Positions 24,645 through 33,311 of a DNA stretch of 39,640 nt are shown here, in pieces. Position 1 is the first letter of the stretch; the number at the start of each line of letters is the position of its first letter. A program made the position numbers and the translations under genes. The notes under the pieces were generated by a model. It was not told the DNA's origin. It was given only the letters and a program-made list of their open reading frames with translations, and did no database searches. Source of the DNA: a candidate division WOR-3 bacterium (lineage in GTDB: Bacteria; SDB-A); contig JAFGON010000056.1 in the NCBI GenBank assembly GCA_016926475.1, positions 1 to 39,640 on the forward strand. The letters run 5' to 3'.

Positions 24645-25385
24645 TTACGACCCATGAGCGGCGAGCACCATCTCTTTCAAGATGGAAATATCCTTTTCGA
24701 TCGCGGTTCCTACAACAATTAGGTCAGCGCCAGATTCCACCTTTTCCGACACTTGTTCCGGTTTGTTTAAACCGCCCCCGACAATCACCTTTCCAGAGCA
24801 AATCTCCCCTGCTTTGGTGATGTATTCACGGGGAACCGTCTCTTTTGCGCCGCTTCCTGCTTCGAGGTACACATTCTTCATTCCCATGTACTCTGCCGCC
24901 ATCACGTGAGCCACGAATATTTCTTTCTTGTCTCTCGGGACGGGGTTGGTGTTGCTTATAAATTCCACGGCGGTCTTTTTCCCAGACTCTATGAGAATAT
25001 AAGCAACCGGAATGCTCTCAAGGTTGTATTTGTTCACGAAAACAGCGTTTTCTAGTTGTTCTTCTATGAGCCACCTCGAATTCCTCCCTGAAATCAGCGT
25101 CAGGAAAAATACCGCGTCAGCTTCCGGAACTATGAATTTTGAGTTTCCCGGAAATATAATCACAGGCAAGCCTGATGTACTTTTCAAGTCGAGAACGAAT
25201 TTTCTCAGAGAATCCGTGAAAAGCGTCGATCCTCCAACTAAAATTCCATCGCTTCCAGAATTTTTAATGCTCTGAGCAATAAAAGCCACTTTGCTGAGGT
25301 CGATTTTATCTGGATCGAGCAACGGAAAAAAAAGCGCTTTTTTGCCACGGTCAATCTTATGAACCAGGTTGTTCCAAGTGTTCAT
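24645..25385 (-). CDS. Geranylgeranylglyceryl phosphate synthase family (PcrB/GGGPS group)
   Basis: 246-aa TIM-barrel prenyltransferase. The family joins sn-glycerol 1-phosphate to a polyprenyl diphosphate by an ether bond: geranylgeranyl in Archaea, heptaprenyl in Bacillus PcrB. Hallmarks seen: LLDPD at 22-26 (Mg-binding Asp), GGST at 51-54, FPGN at 78-81, YLEAGSGA at 173-180, VGGGL at 202-206 and VVGTAIE at 224-230, all phosphate-binding loops. The dispersed features look more like the GGGPS group found in Bacteroidetes-type bacteria than like short PcrB, but chain length cannot be read by eye. The ATG has a strong AGGAG site inside the recX end, giving a 29-base overlap. No glycerol-1-phosphate dehydrogenase (EgsA/AraM) is in the window. 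Confidence 0.9.
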   Translation of the reverse strand: MNTWNNLVHKIDRGKKALFFPLLDPDKIDLSKVAFIAQSIKNSGSDGILVGGSTLFTDSLRKFVLDLKSTSGLPVIIFPGNSKFIVPEADAVFFLTLISGRNSRWLIEEQLENAVFVNKYNLESIPVAYILIESGKKTAVEFISNTNPVPRDKKEIFVAHVMAAEYMGMKNVYLEAGSGAKETVPREYITKAGEICSGKVIVGGGLNKPEQVSEKVESGADLIVVGTAIEKDISILKEMVLAAHGS

Positions 25386-25971
25386 CTTTCTCCTCTTTGA
25401 TTGTGTCGGCAGTTTTTCGCGCGATTTCCAGGGAAAACCCTCTGTTCAAAAGAGCCGATACGATATTTTTTCTTCTCTTTTTCTTTTCTGCCACGGCAAG
25501 AGCAAGAGAAAACTCGTCTCTTGAAACGGCTTTCTCAAAGAAAATTCGGATTGTTTCTTCCTCTATGCCTCTTTCTTTCATTTTTCTCTTGATGTAATAA
25601 CCGCCGGCGGGTTTTATTTCCGTGAATTTTTTCAGCATATTTTCAGCGATGCAAAAATCATCCAAAAAACCTTTTCTCTTGAGAATTTTTACAGTTCTCT
25701 TCACAGAAATATGAGAAAAATTCCGAGAGAGCAGCTTTTCAGAAAGCTCCTTCTCGGTAAGGTCGCCGTAAGACAACAAAACATAAGCTTTTTCCAGAGC
25801 TTTTAACGTCTCATCTTTTGTCTTCAGAAAATACAATTCTCTGCCAGAGACGCTCGCGCCTTTTTTCCATTTGTCAAACAAAACGTCCGTAGAATATTCC
25901 GATCCGTCGTCTATCTTCAAAGTCCACCCTCTCTTGTTTTTTTCGACGGACTCAATGGTGTTTTCATTCAA
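25357..25971 (-). CDS. recX: Regulatory protein RecX
   Basis: Inhibitor/modulator of RecA filaments. 204 aa of tandem three-helix repeats, with YVLLSYGDLTEKELSEKLL near 62-80 corresponding to the RecX repeat 1 consensus, followed by RKGFLDDFCIAEN and the C-terminal ALLNRGFSLEIARKT repeat. It follows recA by 3 bases, as often seen. The start is TTG at 25971; an in-frame stop lies two codons upstream, so no longer reading is possible. Its 3' end overlaps the GGGP synthase start by 29 bases, a long but plausible overlap because the downstream ribosome site is strong. Confidence 0.9.
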   Translation of the reverse strand: MNENTIESVEKNKRGWTLKIDDGSEYSTDVLFDKWKKGASVSGRELYFLKTKDETLKALEKAYVLLSYGDLTEKELSEKLLSRNFSHISVKRTVKILKRKGFLDDFCIAENMLKKFTEIKPAGGYYIKRKMKERGIEEETIRIFFEKAVSRDEFSLALAVAEKKKRRKNIVSALLNRGFSLEIARKTADTIKEEKDEHLEQPGS

Positions 25972-25974
25972 GAA

Positions 25975-27015
25975 CTATTTCTCCCTAATCTCAATACCTA
26001 ATTCTTTTCTTATCGCGTTTTCAAGTTCGGAAGAGATTTCGGAGTGCTCTTTTAGGTAGTTTCTCGTGTTTTCCTTGCCTTGACCGATGTTCTCATCCTT
26101 GTACGAATACCATGTTCCGGATCTCTTCAACAGGTTTAATTCAAGAGCTTTGTCGATTATTTCACCATGCTTGGATATTCCTTCGTTGAAAAGAATGTCG
26201 AAATGGGCTTCTCTAAAAGGAGGAGCGACTTTATTTTTGACTACCTTGACGATTATCTCGTTTCCCACAGCTTGATCCGCTACTTTGAGCGTTCCTATCC
26301 TCTTGATCTCAAGCCTGCAGGAAGAATGAAACTTAAGCGCGAGCCCACCCGGTGTAGTAGTCGGATTCCCCATCATTATGCCGATTTTGTATCTAACTTG
26401 GTTTATGAAAACCGCGGCGGTTCCGCTTTTGGAAACTCCTCCTGTCAATTTCCTCATCGCCTTTGACATCAACCTCGCTTGAAGCCCGATTTGCGCGTCG
26501 CCCATCTCTCCGTTGAGTTCGTCGGCAGGGACAAGAGCGGCGACAGAATCGACGACGAGAATATCCAATCCTCCTGACCTCACGAGTAAATCCGAAATTT
26601 CAAGCGCCTGCTCTCCTGTGTCCGGTTGAGAGACTATAAGATCTTCTACGTTGACGCCCAATTTCTCCGCGTATACAGGGTCAAGAGCGTGTTCAGCGTC
26701 TATGTACGCCGCTTTACCTCCCGCTTTTTGAGCGTTGGCAACTATATGAAGAGCCAAGGTGGTTTTCCCGGATGCTTCTTGACCGAAGATTTCCGTTATT
26801 CTTCCCCTCGGAATCCCTCCGACTCCAAGAGCTGCGTCGAGCGTCAGAGAACCCGTTGGTATAGCCGGAATTTCAACTTTGGTGTCGTCCCCAAGCCTCA
26901 TGATGGAACCTTTGCCAAATTGTTTTTCAATCAATTTCATAGCGCTTTCTATCGCTTTTTCTTTATCCGAAAAATTTTCTCTCCCCAGAGCTTCCTTACC
27001 CGCAGATTTTGCCAT
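25975..27015 (-). CDS. recA: Recombinase A
   Basis: DNA strand exchange and SOS coprotease. 346 aa. Walker A GQEASGKT is at about 78-85, [14 protein letters not shown] is Walker B, and the L1/L2 DNA loops ([22 protein letters not shown] and the [21 protein letters not shown] region) are intact. The ATG follows AAGGAG with a 6-base spacer. thpR lies immediately upstream, with its stop one base from the recA start, and recX follows: the common thpR/ligT-recA-recX order. I saw no clear LexA box, and the gene is deep inside a long run, so any SOS promoter would be internal. Confidence 0.98.
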   Translation of the reverse strand: MAKSAGKEALGRENFSDKEKAIESAMKLIEKQFGKGSIMRLGDDTKVEIPAIPTGSLTLDAALGVGGIPRGRITEIFGQEASGKTTLALHIVANAQKAGGKAAYIDAEHALDPVYAEKLGVNVEDLIVSQPDTGEQALEISDLLVRSGGLDILVVDSVAALVPADELNGEMGDAQIGLQARLMSKAMRKLTGGVSKSGTAAVFINQVRYKIGIMMGNPTTTPGGLALKFHSSCRLEIKRIGTLKVADQAVGNEIIVKVVKNKVAPPFREAHFDILFNEGISKHGEIIDKALELNLLKRSGTWYSYKDENIGQGKENTRNYLKEHSEISSELENAIRKELGIEIREK

Positions 27016-27016
27016 T

Positions 27017-27544
27017 TCAGTCTCCTTTCAGGAAAAAGCGGTCGAGTTCTTTGTAAACAGCGCCACCCGGCGTGAGAACGCTGCTGTATAGGACAAAAGA
27101 GTTGATTTCGAAAACGTCATCGGTCAGCTCTCTAAATTTCATTTGGTCCGGTTTTCCTTTGAAACGCGCCAAGGTGACATGGGGAAAATATCTCCGTTTG
27201 TCCTTTTCAATTCCTGCTTCACCCAATTCTTCTTCAAGTTTATCAAAAACACGCATAAAACTTTCTTTGCCTTCGGCGATACCCACGCATCCCACCTTGT
27301 TCCCGAGAATACAGTACAAACCCAATCTGGCTTTGAAGCAAATCACGGACGAAGCCGTTTTTTCGGCGGGATCCTTGAGAAGCTGAAGATTTTTTTCCGC
27401 GACATCACCCAGAAATTTCAGTGTCACATGTATGTTTTCTTTAGCGACCAAAGTCGAATTTCGCGATTTCAGATTTTCAGACGAAAACTCCCAAAGACTT
27501 TTTCTGACACTTTCCGGTATATCAAATGCGAAAAAAAGTCTCAT
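27017..27544 (-). CDS. thpR: RNA 2',3'-cyclic phosphodiesterase
   Basis: 2H superfamily enzyme (LigT/ThpR) that hydrolyses 2',3'-cyclic RNA ends to 2'-phosphates. 175 aa with the two catalytic motifs HVT at about 39-41 and HVT at about 122-124, and [12 protein letters not shown] at the N-terminus. Its place directly before recA is a conserved neighbourhood (often cinA-ligT-recA). The ATG lacks a clear ribosome site and lies 17 bases after pilT. A second, more divergent 2H protein is encoded at 12390-12914. Confidence 0.92.
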   Translation of the reverse strand: MRLFFAFDIPESVRKSLWEFSSENLKSRNSTLVAKENIHVTLKFLGDVAEKNLQLLKDPAEKTASSVICFKARLGLYCILGNKVGCVGIAEGKESFMRVFDKLEEELGEAGIEKDKRRYFPHVTLARFKGKPDQMKFRELTDDVFEINSFVLYSSVLTPGGAVYKELDRFFLKGD

Positions 27545-27561
27545 CTAAACAACAAAAGGCG

Positions 27562-28662
27562 TCAAGCCGAAAAATCTTCCCAGCCTCTGTCGGAAGTGCT
27601 TTGAATTCCTCTTAGCCTGAGTTTGAATTCGTCAGGATTACTGACGTTTTCTATGGCGTCTTCGTAGGAGACAATGCCTTTTTCGTAAAAGTTCATTATT
27701 GACTGGTCAAAGCTCTGCATCTGGTATTGAGCCCCTTCGACAATAGCCTGTGGAACTTTCAGAGTTTCGAGAGGATCGAGTATGTATTCCCTTATTGTTG
27801 GAGTGTTGATCATTACTTCAGCCGCCGGCACACGCCCTCTTCCGTCAGCTCTGGGAATCAGACGCAGAGAAATGACTGCCACGAGAGTTGTAGAAAGCAA
27901 AACCCTTATGTGCTGCTGCTGATGAGGAGGGTAGAAAGAGATGACCCTGTTTATTGTTTCAGCCGCGTTGAGAGTGTGAAGGGTAGACATGACAAGATGT
28001 CCGGTATCCGCGGCTTTCAAAGCGGTGTCAATAGTGTCCATGTCCCTTATTTCTCCGACAAGAATCGTATCCGGATCCTGCCTCATGGCTTGTCTGAGAG
28101 CGAGGGAGAATGAATTGGTGTCGGTCCCTATTTCTCTCTGGCTGATCACGCTTTTTTTATCGGTGAACAAAAACTCTATAGGATCTTCGATTGTTATGAT
28201 GTTCTTTGAGACATGTTCGTTTATGTAGTCTATCATTGCGGCGAGAGTGGTCGATTTTCCGCTTCCTGTAGTTCCAGTACAAAGAATCATTCCCCTCGGT
28301 TTCATGCACAGATCCTTGAGAACCGCAGGGAGGTTCAACTCTTCAAGAGGTCTGACGTGCATGGGAATGGTTCTAAGAGCGAGGGCTATGCTGGATCTCT
28401 GGAGATAAGCGTTCACCCTGAACCTGGCTAATCCGGGAACTCCGACACCAAAGTCGAGTTCCTTGTCCCTTGCGAATTTTTTCTGCTGCTCCGGAGTCAT
28501 GAGCTGGACGATCACGGTTTTGAGCTCTTCCGGAGAAAGAGGGGGGTGTTTCATCAAATTGAGTTTTCCCGATATTCTGAGAATTGGCGGGCTTCCAGCT
28601 TTCAGATGAAGGTCAGAAGCCTCTTTTTCCACCATCTGCTTCAGAACTGCCTTTAAATTCAT
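27562..28662 (-). CDS. pilT: Type IV pilus retraction ATPase PilT
   Basis: Hexameric secretion-type ATPase that depolymerises type IV pili for twitching motility. About 366 aa. Walker A GTTGSGKS is at 130-137, the Asp box ITIEDPIEF at about 155-163, the Walker B-like ILVGEIRD at about 200-207 and the His box STLHTLN at about 226-232; the AIRNLIRE-like PilT signature is replaced by AIVEGAQYQMQSFDQSI. The ATG at 28662 follows GAGGAG, which preserves the typical MNLKAVLKQMVEKEASDLHL start; the reading from 28695 is too long. No other pilus gene is nearby. Confidence 0.93.
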   Translation of the reverse strand: MNLKAVLKQMVEKEASDLHLKAGSPPILRISGKLNLMKHPPLSPEELKTVIVQLMTPEQQKKFARDKELDFGVGVPGLARFRVNAYLQRSSIALALRTIPMHVRPLEELNLPAVLKDLCMKPRGMILCTGTTGSGKSTTLAAMIDYINEHVSKNIITIEDPIEFLFTDKKSVISQREIGTDTNSFSLALRQAMRQDPDTILVGEIRDMDTIDTALKAADTGHLVMSTLHTLNAAETINRVISFYPPHQQQHIRVLLSTTLVAVISLRLIPRADGRGRVPAAEVMINTPTIREYILDPLETLKVPQAIVEGAQYQMQSFDQSIMNFYEKGIVSYEDAIENVSNPDEFKLRLRGIQSTSDRGWEDFSA

Positions 28663-28672
28663 AAAAAACTCC

Positions 28673-29566
28673 TCACTTAAAAACTTCAGGGTCAATAATA
28701 ACTGTCAAAATCACAAAAATGCTGTATAGCAGCAAATTGACGAGAAAAGGTCGATCTGAATATATCACTTTTTCAGGCATCTCACCTTCCTTTTGAAGAT
28801 GCACAACGAACAGATATCTAAATATACCATATATCACAAAAATAGTGGAATAGGGCAATAAAATTGCTCCTTTTTTTTCCGCCGTGTAAATCGCGTAAGT
28901 AACTATTGTGGCAGAAGCGACAACTATTATCATTTGGTCGAGGAGTTCTTTAGTGTAGTGCTTCAGCACTTCTCTGTGAGACTCGTTTCTCTCCATGAAT
29001 ATTTCCTGCCTTCTCTTGATAAGACCAAGAAAAAGAGAGAGAAGCAGAACGGTTATCAGAAACCAAGATGATATCGGAACATCTATGGCGAAAGCCCCTC
29101 CGACAGCTCTAATGACAAAGCCGAGAGCGATTATCATCACGTCCACGATCACAACTTTTTTTAGCCATAGAGAATAAGCGAGCGTCATCATGGTGTAAGC
29201 CGCCACAGCCCCGGGCATTTTCCAGTCTAAAACACCGTACTTGTGAGAAAAATAAATCCATGGAATGTTCGTCAGAAAGAGTAGGGCTAAAACAAAAATG
29301 AAAGCAGATAAGGGTTTTATCCTGCCTGATGCTATGGGCCTTTTTGATTTTACCGGGTGAAGCCTGTCTTTTTTAAGATCTATTATGTCGTTTACAACGT
29401 AGACGAAACTCGACGCTCCCAAAAAGGCAAAAAATCCAGAAAAAGAAAGAACGGAGGGTTCGAGCTGTGTGAATTTCCTTGTGAATACAAGCGCCGCGAA
29501 GACGAATATATTCTTAATCCACTGTTTAGGCCTTAATTCTTCAATTAAAGCCGCTGTTCCTTTCAT
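28673..29566 (-). CDS. UbiA-family prenyltransferase, decaprenyl-phosphate phosphoribosyltransferase-like
   Basis: A 297-aa membrane protein with about eight hydrophobic segments. The first Asp-rich motif NDIIDLKKDR is at 59-68, and the N-terminal LRPKQWIKNIFVF plus KSKRPIASGRI resemble decaprenyl-phosphate phosphoribosyltransferase (DPPR synthase, Rv3806c-like), which joins PRPP to a polyprenyl phosphate. The wider UbiA family also includes digeranylgeranylglyceryl phosphate synthase, the partner of GGGPS, so that alternative remains open. The ATG has AAGGAT upstream and overlaps the lipoprotein gene by 26 bases. prs, ispE and GGGP synthase lie in the same co-directional run. Confidence 0.8.
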   Translation of the reverse strand: MKGTAALIEELRPKQWIKNIFVFAALVFTRKFTQLEPSVLSFSGFFAFLGASSFVYVVNDIIDLKKDRLHPVKSKRPIASGRIKPLSAFIFVLALLFLTNIPWIYFSHKYGVLDWKMPGAVAAYTMMTLAYSLWLKKVVIVDVMIIALGFVIRAVGGAFAIDVPISSWFLITVLLLSLFLGLIKRRQEIFMERNESHREVLKHYTKELLDQMIIVVASATIVTYAIYTAEKKGAILLPYSTIFVIYGIFRYLFVVHLQKEGEMPEKVIYSDRPFLVNLLLYSIFVILTVIIDPEVFK

Positions 29567-30089
29567 ACAAATCCTTTCTCATTTTAGTCCAAGACGAACT
29601 CTCGCCACCGAGGTCTTCAATCCTCTCTATGCTCCATACCCCGGATAGGTCCGAGACCATGTAAAATAAAATGAGACCCTCGGCTTGCGAGTCTCCGTAA
29701 AATTCGTAATCGTAGTAAAAAAATGCGCATGAATCCGTTGAATCCCTTTGAACGGCAGACAAGACCAGCATAGGGGATTGTATTTCGGAAAAGAGAATGT
29801 TCGCGTATTCTCCCTCCTTGTTTTTGTCCCAATTTTCGAAAAGACCGCCGCTTCCCAAGGTATCGGGGTAATAGGGGACAAAAGAATAATTCGAAGTGAG
29901 AGTTCTGGAGTAATTAGCGGCGCTCTTTCTTTCTATGCTGTTGACGAAATTCATGACAGAAATTCCCGGCGAAAATGGCTCCACCCAGAAATCAGACCCT
30001 ATCGGGTCCTCGGCTTCTCTTGGTGAAAAAAGAGTGCAGGAGAGCAACAGGGTTAAAACCATAACAGAGAATAAAAACTTGCTTCCCAT
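29541..30089 (-). CDS. Lipoprotein, NTF2-like type; paralogue of the 38473 gene
   Basis: 182 aa. The signal peptide ends in LLLSC with lipidation predicted at Cys18. The mature part begins SPREAEDP, then runs through a Tyr/Phe-rich segment (SFVPYYPDTL) and ends with WSIERIEDLGG followed by WTKMRKDL. The arrangement (short Pro-rich linker, helical N..N..I segment, an F-V-x-Y/F-x-P/D motif, terminal Trp-rich strand) recurs in the protein at 38473-39012 and is characteristic of small lipoproteins in several FCB and candidate phyla. No function is known. Its start overlaps the barrel gene by 37 bases. Confidence 0.7.
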   Translation of the reverse strand: MGSKFLFSVMVLTLLLSCTLFSPREAEDPIGSDFWVEPFSPGISVMNFVNSIERKSAANYSRTLTSNYSFVPYYPDTLGSGGLFENWDKNKEGEYANILFSEIQSPMLVLSAVQRDSTDSCAFFYYDYEFYGDSQAEGLILFYMVSDLSGVWSIERIEDLGGESSSWTKMRKDLYERNSGFN

Positions 30090-31717
30090 TGATCATCGCC
30101 TTTGTTGTCTATAGTGTTCCGCAGATCCAAAACTATCTCGCCTCTCGATCCAGAATACTCCAAACCAATCCCCGCGTATCCTTTAAGCGAATAAGATTCA
30201 AGACCTCCAATTGTTTCCCCCTCCGCCCGAAAAACAGCTTTTTCGACGATTCCGCAAAATGGCTTGATAAATCTCTCAAAATTCCCTATTCTCACCCCAG
30301 AAAGGATATCAAAATCTCTTATGTACCTGTTTCTCAAAAAATACCATTTTCCGCTTCCGGTTTCATCCGTTTTTTTGTAGCCTCCCCTGTCCTGAATGGA
30401 CAGTGTTCCGTCGAAAAATAAAGCGATTCCCGGATAAATCTCCAGATCCGTCTCCAGGGTATTTTCGTATTTTCTGAAAAGTACGTTTTTGTCGCTCGAA
30501 TACAGGAAAAAAGTGTAGTCTGTTTTGATTGTCGATCTCTGCCTGATTTTAAAAAAGTCGCACGGCCTGAAAAAAGCTCCTGCCGACACACTGTAAGTTC
30601 TGTGTTCGGTGTTGCTTTCGGAATAATAACGAGACAAATAAATAGTTCTGTTGTCCCTGTAAAAAAAAGAACCTTCGGCGTTGATCCTGTCGGTCAGATA
30701 GAATATAAAATTCAAACCAGCGCCGCGATCTGACACGTCGTAGTCGCCGGAAGACTCGAGAGAAGCCTGGTCAAACCTATATATAGACATATAGCCGCTG
30801 GCGTTTCCGGAAAATTTTTCAGCCGAGAACGACAAAGAGCAGAACAACTTGGAAGTCAATATATTTTCGTCGCCTAATTCCGGTCTTTTGTGAAAACCAA
30901 ACCCCTGCGAGAAATCCGCCTTTAACGTGAAGATCTTGTAATAAGCGTTTGAATACAGACCGGTTTGGACGAAAAGGTTTTCCTCCGAAGATAAACCGCT
31001 TTCCGGATATCTCTTAGAGTAGTATTTTGCCTGCCAATAACTCTGAGCCGCGCCGAATTCAGCGGCAAAAAAATCCCACCTGCCTTCGGAAAATAACTCG
31101 TATTTGTTGAACCTTGTCCTGCCCGCAGTCGCCGGGTAAGATTCGACTTCAACTTTTCCTTCGAGGTAATTTTGAAACCTGCTCGTGAGAACAGAAACAT
31201 CGGCTTTTGCGCTGTATTTTTTAGTTAAATTTTTTATCTCAGCCGTCAGTTCGGACAGCATGTTAATAAACGAAAGCTTTTTACGCGCTTCAATTCCAAA
31301 AGAGACTCCAGGGTTTGAGGTCTGTGAAAATGAATCCGATCTCGCCGAATAAGTCTCCAGAGATGGGGCAACTGTAGTCCTGAAAGAAAATCCTCTCAAT
31401 TCGGCGTCTCTCGCCAGAGATAGTTTGAATGTCTGAAAGGTTGTCGTCGCCGAGGTGTTTTTTATCCTGGAAAAATCCGCCGTCACTGCAATTATGTTGG
31501 CGTCCTTTCTGGACAGCAAAGAAAAATTGTACTTTTCATCAAGAGAGCCTGAAACGAGATTTCTTTTCCCGCTCCAAGAAGCCTCGGGATCGATTCTGTA
31601 ATTCCATTTCTCAAATGAATTTCTCAGCAGTAAATTTGAAGAGAGGATGTTGTTTTTAAACAAAGTGAAAGTTTCTATGTTTAGAGAAAAACTCATCAGT
31701 ACGAATAAAAAGGTCAT
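30053..31717 (-). CDS. Predicted outer-membrane beta-barrel protein
   Basis: 554 aa, not recognised as a named family. A hydrophobic N-terminus (MTFLFVLMSFSLNIETFTLF) may be a signal peptide. The remainder is dominated by alternating hydrophobic/polar strands rich in Tyr, Phe, Ser and Arg with short turns, and it ends in YSLLWF, a C-terminal aromatic as used for BAM recognition. This is the pattern of an outer-membrane beta-barrel of roughly 16-20 strands, judged by eye. It overlaps rsmA as ATGA. Cargo or partners are unknown. A lipoprotein follows directly, perhaps a functional pair, though this is inference. Confidence 0.7.
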   Translation of the reverse strand: MTFLFVLMSFSLNIETFTLFKNNILSSNLLLRNSFEKWNYRIDPEASWSGKRNLVSGSLDEKYNFSLLSRKDANIIAVTADFSRIKNTSATTTFQTFKLSLARDAELRGFSFRTTVAPSLETYSARSDSFSQTSNPGVSFGIEARKKLSFINMLSELTAEIKNLTKKYSAKADVSVLTSRFQNYLEGKVEVESYPATAGRTRFNKYELFSEGRWDFFAAEFGAAQSYWQAKYYSKRYPESGLSSEENLFVQTGLYSNAYYKIFTLKADFSQGFGFHKRPELGDENILTSKLFCSLSFSAEKFSGNASGYMSIYRFDQASLESSGDYDVSDRGAGLNFIFYLTDRINAEGSFFYRDNRTIYLSRYYSESNTEHRTYSVSAGAFFRPCDFFKIRQRSTIKTDYTFFLYSSDKNVLFRKYENTLETDLEIYPGIALFFDGTLSIQDRGGYKKTDETGSGKWYFLRNRYIRDFDILSGVRIGNFERFIKPFCGIVEKAVFRAEGETIGGLESYSLKGYAGIGLEYSGSRGEIVLDLRNTIDNKGDDQWEASFYSLLWF

Positions 31718-32538
31718 TTTTTCCCGAGCCTTATGGAGATTTCCGCAAAATCAACGGGGCTGATTTCTTGGGGTCTTTTGTGAAGATAACCTTCCACGAG
31801 AGCCAACTCTTCTTTTGCGTAGAATTCTTTGAGGTTGTTCAAAAGAATTTTTCTTCGATGCCTGAAAGAGCTCTTGACTATTTTTTCAAAATCCCCTCCG
31901 ACAAAATCGGGGTTTTGTGGCTCTTCTGCGAACAATATTCTCACGGTCGCGGAAAATACATCCGGTTTGGGGAAAAAACACTCTTGCCCAAGCTTCGTCG
32001 TCACTTTAATTTTCGAGTAAAATCCGAACAAAACTGACAGTATTCCGTAGTTCTTTGAATTCACCGGCGCGGTGATTTTTTCCGCTACTTCTCTCTGCAA
32101 TGTAAAGACACAACCCCTCAAATAACCTCTCATCAGCAGAGAGTATCTGAGTATCCTCTTGCTGATATTGTAAGGCAAATTGCCCACGAGAAAGTTCTTC
32201 CTATCTGAAGGATTTTCCGCCTTTCCCCCTTTTAAAATTTCTTTCGGGTCAATTCTCAGGAAGTCACCCTCCAGGACCACTGCCTTCTGGCCATATTTCT
32301 CCTTTAGATACCCGGCGAGTGCGCGGTCTTTCTCCACGAGGACCAAATCATCAGTGTTTTCAGCCAGGTGAGAAGTCAATGCCCCTGTCCCCGGACCAAT
32401 TTCAATTATTCTCAGATTTTTCTCGAAAGGTACTGCATCGCAAATTTTTTTCGCGGCATTTTTATCCACGAGAAAATTCTGCCCAAGCGACTTTTTAGGC
32501 TTGGCTCCTATTCTCGCCAGTTCAGCCGGTGTTTTCAT
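31714..32538 (-). CDS. rsmA: 16S rRNA dimethyladenosine transferase
   Basis: KsgA/RsmA dimethylates two adjacent adenosines in helix 45 of 16S rRNA as a late assembly check. 274 aa. The family start KKSLGQNFLVDKNAAKKI, SAM motif IEIGPGTGALT and the catalytic VGNLPYNIS (NLPY) are all present. The ATG overlaps the tatD stop as ATGA. tatD-rsmA adjacency is common. Confidence 0.97.
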   Translation of the reverse strand: MKTPAELARIGAKPKKSLGQNFLVDKNAAKKICDAVPFEKNLRIIEIGPGTGALTSHLAENTDDLVLVEKDRALAGYLKEKYGQKAVVLEGDFLRIDPKEILKGGKAENPSDRKNFLVGNLPYNISKRILRYSLLMRGYLRGCVFTLQREVAEKITAPVNSKNYGILSVLFGFYSKIKVTTKLGQECFFPKPDVFSATVRILFAEEPQNPDFVGGDFEKIVKSSFRHRRKILLNNLKEFYAKEELALVEGYLHKRPQEISPVDFAEISIRLGKK

Positions 32539-33311
32539 TTTCCTTTCATTTTGGAAAACAGTTTTTTTGCGTTTTCTTCAATTTTAAAAGCTGTCTCTTC
32601 TTCATCCCTGTCCAGCAATAAAGAAGCAAATTTGAGGACATCCCTTATTCTTGACGGTTCGTTTGTCTTGCCCCTGTGCGGTTCGGGGGACAAATAAGGA
32701 CAGTCAGTCTCCAGCACTACATTTTCGGTTCCAACGTATTTGAGGACATCCTTTCGGTCGGCTTTTTTAAAAGTCAATATACCGTTGAAGGACAGAAAAT
32801 AACCTCTGTCAACGCATTCACGGGCTTGCTCTTTGTCGCCCTCAAACGAATGCAGGACAGCTCTGACAGAAGGGTAATTTGCCAACACCTCAAGAGTTTT
32901 TTCAATAGCGTTTCTCGAGTGAACCACTACCGGAAGATTCGCGGACACCGCACACTGGATCTGCCTCTCGAATGCTTCGATCTGGTCATTTATTCGAGCA
33001 AATCCATAATAAAGGTCTAATCCGATTTCACCTATCGCCAACAATTTCTCGCTGTTTAAAAATTTTTCGTCGCTCATCCAGAATGGAGTTTTGAGAAAGA
33101 ATTTTTCTGCGTAGTGCGGATGGCAGCCAGCCGTGAAGAAAATGCCCTCTCTGTTGGCGGCGATTTCCCTCGCCGTCTCGACCGACTCTTCATCATAGGC
33201 AACTACTACGATTTTGTGGACACTTGCTTTTATCGCTCTGTCCAATACCCCGTCGATATCGTTGAAAAGTCTTGGATCCTGAAGGTGCGCGTGAGTGTCG
33301 GTAACAGTCAT
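32535..33311 (-). CDS. tatD: TatD family metal-dependent hydrolase
   Basis: TIM-barrel metal-dependent nuclease (3'-5' exonuclease/deoxyribonuclease family). 258 aa. Motifs: DTHAHLQDP at 5-13 (H-x-H), GEIGLDLYY, VVHSRNA, LHSFEGD and LETDCPYLSPEPHRG, i.e. all family metal ligands. The ATG overlaps the VanZ-like gene stop. Its exact substrate is unknown, although DNA repair or RNA processing roles are established for the family. Grouped here with rsmA. Confidence 0.94.
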   Translation of the reverse strand: MTVTDTHAHLQDPRLFNDIDGVLDRAIKASVHKIVVVAYDEESVETAREIAANREGIFFTAGCHPHYAEKFFLKTPFWMSDEKFLNSEKLLAIGEIGLDLYYGFARINDQIEAFERQIQCAVSANLPVVVHSRNAIEKTLEVLANYPSVRAVLHSFEGDKEQARECVDRGYFLSFNGILTFKKADRKDVLKYVGTENVVLETDCPYLSPEPHRGKTNEPSRIRDVLKFASLLLDRDEEETAFKIEENAKKLFSKMKGK

